A DNA stretch of 64,000 bases from CAYPPG01 sp964412555. GTDB taxonomy: Bacteria > Hinthialibacterota > Hinthialibacteria > Hinthialibacterales > Hinthialibacteraceae. The stretch spans positions 6,212 to 70,211 of the forward strand of contig CAYPPG010000039.1 in assembly GCA_964412555.1 (NCBI GenBank). The letters run 5' to 3'. Positions 51,305-61,156 of the stretch are shown here, in pieces; position 1 is the stretch's first letter, and every line of letters starts with the position of its first letter. Position numbers and translations under genes: made by a program. The notes beneath the pieces were generated by a model. The model did not search any database. It was not told where the DNA came from and saw only the letters and a list, made by a program, of their open reading frames with translations.

Positions 51305-52231
51305 ATGGCATATCCATTGGAAATATTTTTCACCTTAGTGGAAATTGGCCGTCCGAAACAATGGGTGAAAAATGCGTTTGTGTTTGCACCGCTGATTTTT
51401 GCGAAAAAGATTACCGATCCGATGGCCGTTGGACAAACCGTTTTCGCATTTGCCTTATTTTGCTTGTTCTCCTCCTGTGTTTATATGATCAATGATATTG
51501 CCGATGTGAACCGAGATCGTTTACATCCGGATAAAAAAAGGCGTCCCTTACCTTCCGGACGCATCACGGTTCGTCTCACGATGATTGTTTGGATAGGATT
51601 ATTCTTGATTGGTTCAATTCTCGCGGGGATTCTCGATCCTTCGTGGAAATTTTTGGGGATTGTATGGTTGTATACAGTAACGAATGTACTATACTCATTC
51701 TGGTGGCGATCGACAGTCATCCTGGACGGAATGATCATCGCGTTGGGATTTGTCTTACGGACATACGCTGGGGCTGTTGTGATCGACGCCGTATTTTCTG
51801 ATTGGTTATATATCTGCGCCATTTTTGTCTCTTTGTTTTTGGCTTTTTCCAAACGGCGGCATGAAATTATCTTGCTGGGAGATGACGTGGCTCATAACCA
51901 TCGATCCATCTTAAAGGAATACTCGACACAGTTATTGGATCAGATCATTTCAATCGTTACGGCGGCGACGGCAGTTACTTATTCCTTATATTGTATTGAT
52001 TCAAAAAAAATACCCATTGACCCAGTGACGCCGGGAATTCAATCGGTCAGTCATTCCGCCGCGATGAAATTTACGATTCCATTCGTCTTGTATGGATTGT
52101 TTCGGTATTTGTATTTGGTTTATAGCAAAGAAAAAGGAGGCAATCCGACGGAACTGTTATTGACGGACAGGCCGCTTATCCTGAATGGATTCCTCTGGTT
52201 GGCGGTCGTATTTTGGGCGTTGTATTCCTAA
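51305..52231 (+). CDS. UbiA family prenyltransferase, decaprenyl-phosphate phosphoribosyltransferase-like
   Basis: 308 residues and about eight membrane helices. The first Asp-rich motif is NDIADVNRDRLHPDKKRRPLPSGRI (positions about 63-87) and RPKQWVKNAFVFAPLIF precedes it, both typical of DPPR synthases (Rv3806c-like). The second Asp-rich region is in FSKRRHEIILLGDD. The enzyme would add phosphoribose from PRPP to a polyprenyl phosphate, giving a precursor for arabinose-like or ribose donors. In the window it stands alone on this strand; the FAD oxidoreductase at 52807 is convergent with it. Confidence 0.85.
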   Translation: MAYPLEIFFTLVEIGRPKQWVKNAFVFAPLIFAKKITDPMAVGQTVFAFALFCLFSSCVYMINDIADVNRDRLHPDKKRRPLPSGRITVRLTMIVWIGLFLIGSILAGILDPSWKFLGIVWLYTVTNVLYSFWWRSTVILDGMIIALGFVLRTYAGAVVIDAVFSDWLYICAIFVSLFLAFSKRRHEIILLGDDVAHNHRSILKEYSTQLLDQIISIVTAATAVTYSLYCIDSKKIPIDPVTPGIQSVSHSAAMKFTIPFVLYGLFRYLYLVYSKEKGGNPTELLLTDRPLILNGFLWLAVVFWALYS

Positions 52232-52369
52232 GTGGGAAAGGAGTTCAAAAAAATAAAATCAGCCATTGACAGAAAAACGCTTCCGTGTAATGTAGCCAAA
52301 ATTGAGGGATTTTATACTGAGAGAAAAGAAAAACTATTTTTTAGTTGAATAGTGTTGAGGAGTATCACT

Positions 52370-52729
52370 ATGAGAAATATTCACACAAGTAAGGTAGGCC
52401 AGGGAGAGAATCCATTTCATCATACATTTTTTGTCCTGGTCTCCGGCACACATTTTTATTGTGCGATTCTGAATCGTTTTGGACAGTGGATTCCGATATC
52501 CATATTCGTTGATCCGGAGAGTGAACACTTGAATTCATTCCAACTCGCTTGGGACGATGACGAGGATGAATATGACTACGATTATGACGAGTTGGATGAT
52601 GAGGACGACGACGACTTGTTCGATGAGGAAGACGATTATGATGAGTTAGACGATCTCGAAGATGATGATTTCGAGGACGATGATTATGATGATTTGGATA
52701 TCGACATCGAAGAAGAGGAGGATTTCTAA
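52370..52729 (+). CDS. Small protein with an extreme poly-acidic C-terminal tail
   Basis: 119 residues. Start 52370 follows GAGGAG; the longer frame from TTG 52352 includes that site. Residues about 1-58 look like a folded domain (HHTFFVLVSGTHFYCAILNRFGQWIPISIF). From about 60 to the end, nearly all residues are D, E, Y, L or F in runs such as DDDEDEYDYDYDELDDEDD. The tail is too regular to be coding noise yet codon use (GAT/GAC/GAG) is mixed, so it is selected at the protein level. It may bind cations or basic proteins, or act as a nucleic-acid mimic. No homologue recognised. Confidence 0.8.
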   Translation: MRNIHTSKVGQGENPFHHTFFVLVSGTHFYCAILNRFGQWIPISIFVDPESEHLNSFQLAWDDDEDEYDYDYDELDDEDDDDLFDEEDDYDELDDLEDDDFEDDDYDDLDIDIEEEEDF

Positions 52730-52806
52730 GGGGGGAATTGAGGCTAATTGAAATAACATAATTGGATCAAGGAAGTTGTCGATTCCTTCTCATCGAAGAA
52801 GCGGTT

Positions 52807-54132
52807 TTAGACACTCGTTTGATCCATCTCCCCGATTTGGCATAACAAATTTTCCGCAATTTTCATGCTGTAATTCATCCCTCGATCTTCCGGGTATATT
52901 TGAGCCATGGTGCAGAGAAAAAGACCGGGTAGCGGCGTTCTGTAGGCCGGTTTTTTCCGGGAGTAATCCAATCCGATCACGGGTTGTGTATATTGGGCTT
53001 TGGAAAAAGTAAGACTCTCGATTTCATCGCGGTTGAATGCCGGTAACAATTTCTCCAAATGGGATAAAAATAATTCTTTCAATTGAGGAAGTTTCATTTT
53101 GTAATAAGGATGATCTTCGTGCAGATAACGCGAGAGATAAATGGGAATCAGTTCGCCATAATCCGGATCGCGAAAGAGATTCGTGTGTTCGATGACGGCC
53201 ACGAAAGGAGAATCCGGATCGGTGATGTTCAACCAATAGAAGGGGGAAATGGAACGCTTCAATCCTAAGACAAAGGTGATATTCGCTTGATAAGGGATTT
53301 GACTGACGGATTGTTTGTATTCATCCGGTAAAGAAAGAACCATGTTCAAGAAACTGGGGATACTCGGTGTGACGATAACACGATCGTATTCTTCTATACC
53401 GGATCGTGTGTGGACGGATAATCCGTTTTCTACCGTTTCGATTTTTCGGACAAGTTCGTGGAAATGAAAATGTCCGCCTTGGGAGTCAATTTGTTCTCCC
53501 ATCGCCTCGAATACTTGTGCCCAGCCGTCTTTGAGATATCCCAGGCATTCTCCCGATCCTCCTTTCGACCGAGTGCCTCCTCGTAACTTTACTTTTCCCC
53601 AAAACCATACTGCCGACACTTCGCGGTAGCGTTCACCGAATTTGGAACGAAGCAAGGGTTCCCAGAGAATCCGGTACGCTTGTTCACCCATCTCATGGAT
53701 GATCAATTCTTCCGCCGTGATTTTTTCGAGATCGGCATATGAGTTCCGGCGGCGCATTTTTAACACCGATAAACCGACACGAAAACGAGAGAGCAAGGAA
53801 AGAGGTCGGAATCGCAATAAATCGACGGGGGTAGTGAAAGGATACAATTTCCCTTCATATTCGAATCCGACGGAAGAGGAACACCAATGAAGTTTCTCGC
53901 TCAGCCCCAATCGATCAAGAAAAGCCAGAATATGAGTGTCACTGGTGAAAATATGATGATAAAAACGGTCGAGTTTTGTATTCCCAAAAGGAATGTCAGA
54001 GGCTAGGCCGCCGGGGCCCTTTTCCTTTTCATAGACATGCACTTCATGTCCAATTCTCGTCAAGTGCCAGGCCAATGTGCAGCCGGCAGCCCCACAACCT
54101 ACGATTGCATATCGTTTATATTTTTTGTTCAT
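52807..54132 (-). CDS. FAD-dependent oxidoreductase (amino-oxidase / protoporphyrinogen-oxidase-like)
   Basis: 441 residues. The dinucleotide fold is IVGCGAAGCTLAWHL with VHVYEKEKGPGGLA (second Gly motif and Glu). YHHIFTSDTHILAFLDRLGL and a C-terminal NYSMKIAENL complete the flavin-binding framework. The general fold is that of amine oxidase or UDP-galactopyranose mutase relatives. Its start overlaps the last 17 bases of cimA, so both are co-transcribed and coupled. Substrate unknown. In other genomes similar oxidoreductases are encoded beside polyprenol-sugar enzymes, which would fit the DPPR synthase-like gene next door. Confidence 0.75.
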   Translation of the reverse strand: MNKKYKRYAIVGCGAAGCTLAWHLTRIGHEVHVYEKEKGPGGLASDIPFGNTKLDRFYHHIFTSDTHILAFLDRLGLSEKLHWCSSSVGFEYEGKLYPFTTPVDLLRFRPLSLLSRFRVGLSVLKMRRRNSYADLEKITAEELIIHEMGEQAYRILWEPLLRSKFGERYREVSAVWFWGKVKLRGGTRSKGGSGECLGYLKDGWAQVFEAMGEQIDSQGGHFHFHELVRKIETVENGLSVHTRSGIEEYDRVIVTPSIPSFLNMVLSLPDEYKQSVSQIPYQANITFVLGLKRSISPFYWLNITDPDSPFVAVIEHTNLFRDPDYGELIPIYLSRYLHEDHPYYKMKLPQLKELFLSHLEKLLPAFNRDEIESLTFSKAQYTQPVIGLDYSRKKPAYRTPLPGLFLCTMAQIYPEDRGMNYSMKIAENLLCQIGEMDQTSV

Positions 54133-55699
54133 CGAGAATCAACTTGTAATCGATACTATCGACGAGTGCTTCCCACGACGCTTCTATAATGTTGTCGGAG
54201 ACACCTATCGTAATCCATTCGCGTTCTCCATCGGTCGATTCGATCAATACGCGAGTTTTTGCCGCTGTTCCCCGTCCGGTGTCCATAATACGGACTTTAA
54301 AGTCCGTTAGCCTTACTTTACCGAGTTGAGGATAATGTTCTTCCAGCGCTTTCCGTAGTGCTGTGTCCAATGCATTGACCGGTCCGTCTCCATCTCCTGC
54401 CATGAAAAATATTTTATCACCGACTTTGACCCGTATGGTTGCTTCCGACCAAGGGGAATCCGAAGAATGCTGTTCGACCAAAACCCGGTAAGCGACAAGA
54501 TCGAAAAAGGAACGGTGTTTCCCCAACTCTTTCATAATAATCAATGCAAGAGAAGCATCGGCGGCTTCAAAAAAGTAACCTTCATTTTCCAATTGCTTGA
54601 CTTTTTCGAGAATCCGCTTGGCAACCGGGCTGTTTTTTTCCAGTTTGATCCCCAGTTCTTCCGCTCGATGGAAAATGTTGGATTGACCGGAAAGTTCGGA
54701 AACCAGTACGCGTGTGCTGTTCCCGACAAGTTCCGGATCGATGTGTTCGTAGGTTTTCGAGTTCCGTTGAACGGCACTGACGTGAATTCCACCTTTGTGA
54801 GCAAAAGCGCTTCTTCCCACATACGGTTGATTGGACAGGGGAGGGATATTGGCCAGTTCGCTGATGAACAAGGACAAATGGGTTAATTCTTTCAATTGTT
54901 CCGGAGACACTACATCGTAACCCATTTTGATCTGTAGACTGGGGATGAGGTTCGAAAGATCTGCATTCCCGCATCGTTCTCCAAAGCCATTGAAGGTTCC
55001 TTGAATATGAGTAGCGCCCTCCAAAACAGCCGCCAACGCGTTTGCATTTCCACAACCGCTGTCGTTGTGCGTGTGTATACCTAACTGTTTTTCGATGTTT
55101 CCTTTGATTGTTCGTGTGATCTCCTGAATTTCATGTGGCAGGCATCCGCCATTGGTATCGCAGAGAACAATGACATCTGCTCCTGCGGATTGTGCTGCAT
55201 TCAATGTCTGTAATGCGTAGTCGGGATTGTTCTTGTAACCGTCGAAGAAGTGTTCTGCGTCATATATCACGAAGCGGTCATTTTGTTTCAGATATCGGAC
55301 GGAATCTTCGATCATCTTCAAATTATCGGAAAGTTCGACTCTGAGCGCATGGAGTACATGAAAATCCCATGTTTTTCCAAAAATCGTGACGACTTCGGTT
55401 TCCGCTTTCAGTATTTCGGATAGATTCGGATCGTTTTCAGGAGCATTTCTCGCATGGCGTGTGCTTCCGAATGCCGTGATTTTCGCGTGTTTCAAATCCA
55501 AGTTTTTCACTCTCTGAAAGAAAGCGATATCTTTCGGATTGGAACCTGGCCATCCGCCTTCAATATAGTCGATACCGAATTCATCCATCCGAAGGGCAAT
55601 ACGTACTTTGTCATCCACGGATAAATTCACCCCTTCGCCTTGTGTTCCATCTCGTAAAGTTGTGTCAAATACATCAATTTTTGGGGCCAAAAAAACCAC
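54116..55699 (-). CDS. cimA: (R)-citramalate synthase
   Basis: 527 residues, HMGL-like/LeuA superfamily. It condenses pyruvate and acetyl-CoA to citramalate, feeding isoleucine synthesis. Motifs are FDTTLRDGTQGEGVNLSVDDK, IEGGWPGSNPKD, GIHTHNDSGCGNANALAA, and the C-terminal LeuA dimer/regulatory domain (IRVKVGDKIFFMAGDGDGPVNALD as about 410-433). The GWPGSNPKD pattern separates the citramalate synthase group from isopropylmalate synthase. A GTG start (55699) with AAAGG close before it is used; a TTG three codons later is also possible. It overlaps the FAD gene downstream. Confidence 0.92.
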   Translation of the reverse strand: MVFLAPKIDVFDTTLRDGTQGEGVNLSVDDKVRIALRMDEFGIDYIEGGWPGSNPKDIAFFQRVKNLDLKHAKITAFGSTRHARNAPENDPNLSEILKAETEVVTIFGKTWDFHVLHALRVELSDNLKMIEDSVRYLKQNDRFVIYDAEHFFDGYKNNPDYALQTLNAAQSAGADVIVLCDTNGGCLPHEIQEITRTIKGNIEKQLGIHTHNDSGCGNANALAAVLEGATHIQGTFNGFGERCGNADLSNLIPSLQIKMGYDVVSPEQLKELTHLSLFISELANIPPLSNQPYVGRSAFAHKGGIHVSAVQRNSKTYEHIDPELVGNSTRVLVSELSGQSNIFHRAEELGIKLEKNSPVAKRILEKVKQLENEGYFFEAADASLALIIMKELGKHRSFFDLVAYRVLVEQHSSDSPWSEATIRVKVGDKIFFMAGDGDGPVNALDTALRKALEEHYPQLGKVRLTDFKVRIMDTGRGTAAKTRVLIESTDGEREWITIGVSDNIIEASWEALVDSIDYKLILDEQKI

Positions 55700-55920
55700 C
55701 GCCTTTCATGTAAATTTACTTTATTCATTCATAGTAAAAAGAAGAACGAAAAAAACGAGACCACCGTCCTTTTTCATTCCGAATTGTAATCGTGTCTGCC
55801 AGTTTGTGAATGATATTTCAGCGATTTATAGAGAATTTACTTCGTCTCTGCTCATTCACTTCGAATCATTGATTATATCAATAGTATAGAGAGGCAATCA
55901 CTTCAACATGTTGAGCCGTT

Positions 55921-58900
55921 TTAGAAATGATTCCAATGTTGTATGCCGGTATTCGGTTTCTCTTCAACATGCAATGCATGATCGAGCCATAAGAAAGATC
56001 CATCTGCTGTAATCACACGAAGAGTGTACATTCCGGCAGATATACCAGCGGGAACGATTCCCGTCAAGGTGTTGCAATTCCATCTAGTGATTTGCTGGAT
56101 GGGAATTTCATCCAAATAAGCCTGATAACCGGAGGGGAGAGCAAATCCGCTGCCACGAATCGCAAAGGAATACGGGCCGTTTTCAGTTGTGAGATTGACA
56201 CTCTCAGGTGATACGCTTTGAATCGAAGCCGGAGATGGGAAGGGGATATCATTGGCTTGCAGCCATTCTAAACTGTTTCTCATGATTTCGGTTCCCTCGT
56301 TCGGAGACAGGACTTCCAGTGGAAACGCCAGAAAAACGGCACGGTATGTACACGCATCGACGGTAACTCCGACAGTACGTTGTGTATCGCCATCGGCGAT
56401 AAATGCAGGCTGTGTGATGGTGTCATCTAATGAGCCTATATCGTCGGCAAAATTGTCAACGTTTTCGGGGAATGTAAGAGTGAATGTTTGTCTATCCACA
56501 CCAACAGGTGTGTCGCCGGTTCCTTGAATGGAGAAAACTGAATGATCCCGTTCGAGTAATTCCACCCGCAAAACTTCCTGTGAAAAAGCCGCTTCTTCCT
56601 TATCATCGAAATAGTCCATCCCGGAAAGAAAGAGAGTGCCTCCTTGTGTCAAGTATTTCATCAAGGCGGTTTCGAAAAGATGACGGGGATTGAACATCTC
56701 GATATATTCGATGGATTCTTCATTTTGGATGAGATCGAGGCTTTTTTGAGAGAGAAACCAAATAACGGTTTTATATTCCATCAGATAATCTGCAGTCGGA
56801 AAGATCCTTCGTGCGCTGACATCCCAGACAGTATATTCTCGTCCCAATTCTCCTAGTCGATCTTCATAATAGTCTTCAAATGTTTCGCCGTTGTCGTCAT
56901 CAACCAATAAAATGTCACCCTGCGGTACATCGATTTTCAGTATCCGCGCCCAAACCGGAATGGCATATTGTTTTCCTGTGGTTTCATTTTTCAAGATCAA
57001 ATCCGTATCGAGGTCACCCCCTGTCAATTCCGGTTGAATATGAATGCTTAGGTCTACATTTATTTTTCCATTTGGAGAGAGAGTAAACTGTTCATCGGAG
57101 ATTTGGATTTGAGGCAGTAACGATCGGTTGACCGGTTCAAGTGAATAGTCACATTCATTCTCGTCAATATTGATGATGGTCAAGCGGCGGAGGATATCTC
57201 TTTCCGAAAGTCGCATATGTGCTCCGAAACCGAGTAGGGGAGGCAGCACGATGGTATCGACGGTCAAAGCAGCCTCCGCATCGACTCTTCCGGCGCCTCT
57301 TTGCAAAACCGGTGCGTCATTGGTAGTGGAAATATAGATAGGATGTCTCGCGCTTAATGTAATTGCCGACTTGATCCATGTGGCCGGCCATTCCGGATGA
57401 AATTGCCGTAAGATCGCAGCCAATCCCGCTACCCGCGGTGTGGACATGCTGGTTCCATGATACCATGAATAACCCGATGCCACAAAACGAGGGTTGTTGA
57501 CGACGTCGTTTTGCGTAGCGTTGAAAGAATTATTTCCGACCGCAAGCACATCCGGCTTTAGGGAATAATCGACGCTGGGACCCTGAGAAGAGAATCCCGA
57601 TAATAGATCGGGATTAGCGGTTCGTGATGTGAAGGTAAGACCTTCAATTTCAATTCGGACATTATTCGAGTTCAATAAGGTTTCTTTAAGCATCAATCCA
57701 CTTGCACGATCGATGATGAGACTTGGAATGGTTGTTTCATTGCCGGAGAAAGTGGTGAAACTGTCAATAGAATTGTAAAAGAGAACACCCTTTGCTCCTG
57801 ACAATCGAGCGTTCCGGATTTGTTCTTCGGTTTGGCAGTCTCCCAATTGGATCAGCGCCCACTCTTGAAAGCCTTGTGAATCGTTCAATGGTGTGCAAAG
57901 AACACCATCCGTAATGGTTCCGTATCCGTTCCCGTCCAATTGATCTGCATCTTGAATCTGGAATTGTCCCAAAATCGGTTCGATAAGCGGTCCGCCGTTT
58001 CTGCCGATTTGAGCCTGAATATGATCGGCAATCGTTGTGCCGTCAGCAATAATGGAAAGCAGGACTTGATCATCATTGGGGATACCGTTCGAAGCATGAG
58101 AATTGGATACTGAACCAACTGCAAGAACGTCCTTGATTTGAGAAGGAAATCCGACAGTAAACGGTCTGCCGTCGTTTCCCGCTGCAACGACAACCGATAC
58201 CCCTAAATCGATGGCGTTTTGGATGGCGATCCCACCTGGATCGTGCTGCGGATCCGCGAAAATTCCCGATCCGAAACTGAAATTGAGCACATCCGCTCCA
58301 TCAAGAACTGCCTGTTCGACTGCTGCAATAACCTGGTCGGTTTCGGCTTCATTCGAAGTGAAGATTTTATAGTTTCCCAAATAGGCTTTGGGGGCGATAC
58401 CGGAAAGAGGACCCAATGGCGAATTGACGAATTCCGAACCCGCAATGGATGCAACCGCTGTCCCGTGTCCATCTTGATCAAAAGGGGTTGTATCTCCCTG
58501 ATCGCCGGAAGAGGGTGGAAATACCCGGGCGGCAATCACTTTTTTGTTGGTATGGTCAGGATTACCTTTCGGAAAACCTTCCGGATATTCATAGCCGGTG
58601 TCATTGAAAGAAGGATGAGTTACATCGATACCCGTATCGACGACCGCAATGAATACCCCTTTACCGGCTTGGCTTTCGCCCCCAATGTAGTTCCATGCTT
58701 CGTACAGATTCATGAGTTCTCTGCTGACCGGCAACATCGGATGTACTTTTCGGGTGGGAGTGATCGATACAACTCCTGGTAATGATCGGATTTCATGTAC
58801 CAAGGATGAATCGATTTCAATCGACACGGCGTTGATGAGATGGATGAATCTCCGAGTCAGTTTCGCTTTGGAATCGATTGATTTGATGCTGCGAATCAAA

Positions 58901-59121
58901 GAGGTTTGCTTATCGCGCAATTTTTTTTCTTTGGATGGATCGATTGAATAAATTTTTCTTCTTGGCGATTGTTTCCTGTCGTGCGGTTGCTCTATCAACA
59001 ACGGAGAGGAATCCAATATGAGAATGTATCGGTTACGCTTTGCCGTATCGGTTTTTGCATCGGTTGTGGGAAGGCAAAATAGAATGAAAGAAACCGCCCA
59101 AAAATATTTAGATAATGACAT
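55921..59121 (-). CDS. Large secreted subtilisin-like protease (S8) with PA, ThuA-like and IPT domains
   Basis: About 1066 residues from ATG 59121 (a GTG at 59130 is less likely). Signal peptide about 1-23, then an inhibitor-I9-like prodomain. The catalytic triad is intact: AVVDTGID (D162), DGHGTAVASIAG (H219) and GTSMSTPRVAG (S558). A protease-associated domain is inserted between them (about 340-470; ATSIPSLI-like ETTIPSLIIDRASG). A ThuA/GATase-like segment (ILLVDDDNGETFEDYYEDRL) lies near 730. A C-terminal IPT/TIG fold (IQSVSPESVNLTTENGPYSFAIRGSGF) ends the protein. It degrades proteins outside the cell. It resembles fibronectin-less lantibiotic-type subtilases only in the core. Confidence 0.9.
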   Translation of the reverse strand: MSLSKYFWAVSFILFCLPTTDAKTDTAKRNRYILILDSSPLLIEQPHDRKQSPRRKIYSIDPSKEKKLRDKQTSLIRSIKSIDSKAKLTRRFIHLINAVSIEIDSSLVHEIRSLPGVVSITPTRKVHPMLPVSRELMNLYEAWNYIGGESQAGKGVFIAVVDTGIDVTHPSFNDTGYEYPEGFPKGNPDHTNKKVIAARVFPPSSGDQGDTTPFDQDGHGTAVASIAGSEFVNSPLGPLSGIAPKAYLGNYKIFTSNEAETDQVIAAVEQAVLDGADVLNFSFGSGIFADPQHDPGGIAIQNAIDLGVSVVVAAGNDGRPFTVGFPSQIKDVLAVGSVSNSHASNGIPNDDQVLLSIIADGTTIADHIQAQIGRNGGPLIEPILGQFQIQDADQLDGNGYGTITDGVLCTPLNDSQGFQEWALIQLGDCQTEEQIRNARLSGAKGVLFYNSIDSFTTFSGNETTIPSLIIDRASGLMLKETLLNSNNVRIEIEGLTFTSRTANPDLLSGFSSQGPSVDYSLKPDVLAVGNNSFNATQNDVVNNPRFVASGYSWYHGTSMSTPRVAGLAAILRQFHPEWPATWIKSAITLSARHPIYISTTNDAPVLQRGAGRVDAEAALTVDTIVLPPLLGFGAHMRLSERDILRRLTIINIDENECDYSLEPVNRSLLPQIQISDEQFTLSPNGKINVDLSIHIQPELTGGDLDTDLILKNETTGKQYAIPVWARILKIDVPQGDILLVDDDNGETFEDYYEDRLGELGREYTVWDVSARRIFPTADYLMEYKTVIWFLSQKSLDLIQNEESIEYIEMFNPRHLFETALMKYLTQGGTLFLSGMDYFDDKEEAAFSQEVLRVELLERDHSVFSIQGTGDTPVGVDRQTFTLTFPENVDNFADDIGSLDDTITQPAFIADGDTQRTVGVTVDACTYRAVFLAFPLEVLSPNEGTEIMRNSLEWLQANDIPFPSPASIQSVSPESVNLTTENGPYSFAIRGSGFALPSGYQAYLDEIPIQQITRWNCNTLTGIVPAGISAGMYTLRVITADGSFLWLDHALHVEEKPNTGIQHWNHF

Positions 59122-59492
59122 AATTTGCACCTGGTGATTTTATCGAAACGGATATTCTGTATTATAGTGAAACGGATATTTTTCGTCATAGGAGCGGTTT
59201 GATTCGTGAATTCATTGTAAATTGATTGAGGTTACCTTGACAGAAGAGAGACTCCCACATACTCTGAAACGACCCGCATAATTCGGTGTCAAAACATCCT
59301 TATATTATAAAATTCGTCTACGATTCGACTACCTCTTTTTGAGCAAATGTGATGTAACACTTTGATTTAATTTTGGTTATTGGGCAGTTGGCTAATTGGG
59401 AATCATGCAATGTTTTTGAGGTTATATGATTTCTTCGATTGAATTTGGGTCGAATATCGTATGATCTCATACGAAGGCTGAGGGATAATACT
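59122..59492. other. Intergenic region between the protease and pyrG
   Basis: GAAACGGATATT occurs at 59145-59156 and 59169-59180, a direct repeat with a 24-base period, 24 bases upstream of the protease start. This suggests a regulator site. No clear promoter pair or terminator was found, and the frame 59439-59492 ahead of pyrG lacks a ribosome site. Confidence 0.4.
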
Positions 59493-61124
59493 GTGACTTT
59501 ACCTACGCGATTTATTTTTGTAACCGGTGGTGTATGTTCTTCTCTTGGAAAAGGAGTGGCCTGTGCTTCGATTGGATGTTTGCTTGAGGCGCGAGGCTAC
59601 AACATCGCTCTTCAAAAACTCGATCCTTACATCAATGTCGACCCGGGAACGATGAGTCCCTACCAGCACGGTGAAGTGTATGTTACCGATGATGGAGCGG
59701 AAACGGATCTGGATCTCGGCTATTATGAACGGTTTACCAGCTCGATCATCACTCGGAAAAGCAGCGTTTCAACCGGCCAGATTTACGATTCCGTGATCAA
59801 ACGCGAAAGACGCGGCGGTTATCTGGGGAAAACCGTTCAATTGATTCCTCACATCACGGATGAAATCAAGCGCCGCATTTTCGAAGTGGCGGAAGAATTG
59901 CGTCCTGATTTTCAAATTTGTGAAATCGGGGGAACTGTCGGTGATATCGAAGGATTTCCATTTTTGGAAGCGATTCGTCAGATCGGATGGGAACATGGCG
60001 CTTTGAAAGTCCTGTTCGCTCATTTGACGCTGATCCCAAACATTTCCGTGGCAGGCGAGTTGAAAACCAAACCGACACAGCACAGTGTCAACAAATTACG
60101 GGAAATTGGAATTCAACCCAACATTTTACTCTGTCGGACTCCTGTGGGGCTGAGCCGTGAGGTCAAGGAAAAGATTGCTTTGTTTTGCAATATTCCACCG
60201 CAAAATGTAGTCAGCGCGCGTGATATTTCTTCGACCATTTATGAAATTCCTTTGGCTTATCGGGATGAAGGGTTGGATGATTTGGTCGTTCAATATTTCG
60301 GCATCAAGAACGGTGATCCTGACATGCGGGATTGGAAAAAGATCGTCACCACGATTTCCAATCCCAAGAAAGGCCCGATAAAAATCGCCGTGGTCGGCAA
60401 GTACATTAAATTGCAGGATGCCTACCGTTCGATCTATGACGCCTTGATCCATGGAGGGATTCATAACAAAGCGAAAGTGGAAACGATTCGAGTTCACGCG
60501 GAAGAAATTGAGAAAAAAGGCGCGGAGTCGGTCTTGAAAGATGTGGATGGGGTTCTCGTTCCGTGGGGATTCGGCAAGCGTGGCTATCAAGGCAAAGTGA
60601 ATGCAATCCACTATGCGAGAGAGAATAACATTCCTTTCTTTGGAATTTGCCTGGGAATGCAATGCAGCGTGGTTGAATTCGCTCGGGATGTGCTTGGCAA
60701 GAATGAGGCCTCCAGCACCGAATTTGAACCGGATACAACTGATCCCGTGATCAGTTTGATGGATGAGCAGCGGAAAATCGTGGATAAAGGTGGAACGATG
60801 AGGCTCGGTGCCTATCCCTGTGTGTTGAAGCGTGGCACAAAGGCTAGAGCGGCTTACGGAAAGGATGAGATATCGGAACGTCATCGTCATCGATGGGAAT
60901 TCAATTACGATTATCGTGAAACCATAGAAGGGGCCGGGATGCTGGTGAGCGGAACCTCACCGGATGGACGTTTGGTGGAGATTGTGGAGTTGAAGGATCA
61001 TCCTTGGTTTGTCGGTTGTCAGTTTCATCCGGAGTTGAAATCCAGACCGCGTAATCCTCATCCGCTTTTCCGGGCGTTTATCAAAGCGGCTTTGAAGTAT
61101 AATGAAGAGAGAAAAGATCGGTAA
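59493..61124 (+). CDS. pyrG: CTP synthase
   Basis: 543 residues from GTG 59493, with GAGGGA 7 bases before it; the longer frame from 59439 has no site and no family counterpart. It makes CTP from UTP with glutamine. The synthase domain starts FIFVTGGVCSSLGKGV and has KLDPYINVDPGTMSPYQHGEVYVTDDGAE (as about 38-66). The glutamine amidotransferase domain has GICLGMQC (Cys386) and the His-Glu pair in QFHPELKSRP. All residues are in place. It leads an apparent operon with lptC and lptA. Confidence 0.97.
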   Translation: MTLPTRFIFVTGGVCSSLGKGVACASIGCLLEARGYNIALQKLDPYINVDPGTMSPYQHGEVYVTDDGAETDLDLGYYERFTSSIITRKSSVSTGQIYDSVIKRERRGGYLGKTVQLIPHITDEIKRRIFEVAEELRPDFQICEIGGTVGDIEGFPFLEAIRQIGWEHGALKVLFAHLTLIPNISVAGELKTKPTQHSVNKLREIGIQPNILLCRTPVGLSREVKEKIALFCNIPPQNVVSARDISSTIYEIPLAYRDEGLDDLVVQYFGIKNGDPDMRDWKKIVTTISNPKKGPIKIAVVGKYIKLQDAYRSIYDALIHGGIHNKAKVETIRVHAEEIEKKGAESVLKDVDGVLVPWGFGKRGYQGKVNAIHYARENNIPFFGICLGMQCSVVEFARDVLGKNEASSTEFEPDTTDPVISLMDEQRKIVDKGGTMRLGAYPCVLKRGTKARAAYGKDEISERHRHRWEFNYDYRETIEGAGMLVSGTSPDGRLVEIVELKDHPWFVGCQFHPELKSRPRNPHPLFRAFIKAALKYNEERKDR

Positions 61125-61156
61125 ATGACTTTCATGCTGCTTATCATCGGAGCGGA

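Noticed and set aside
60126..60890. A 254-codon open frame antisense to pyrG
   Set aside because: pyrG is certain on the other strand; the antisense reading has composition typical of a shadow frame.
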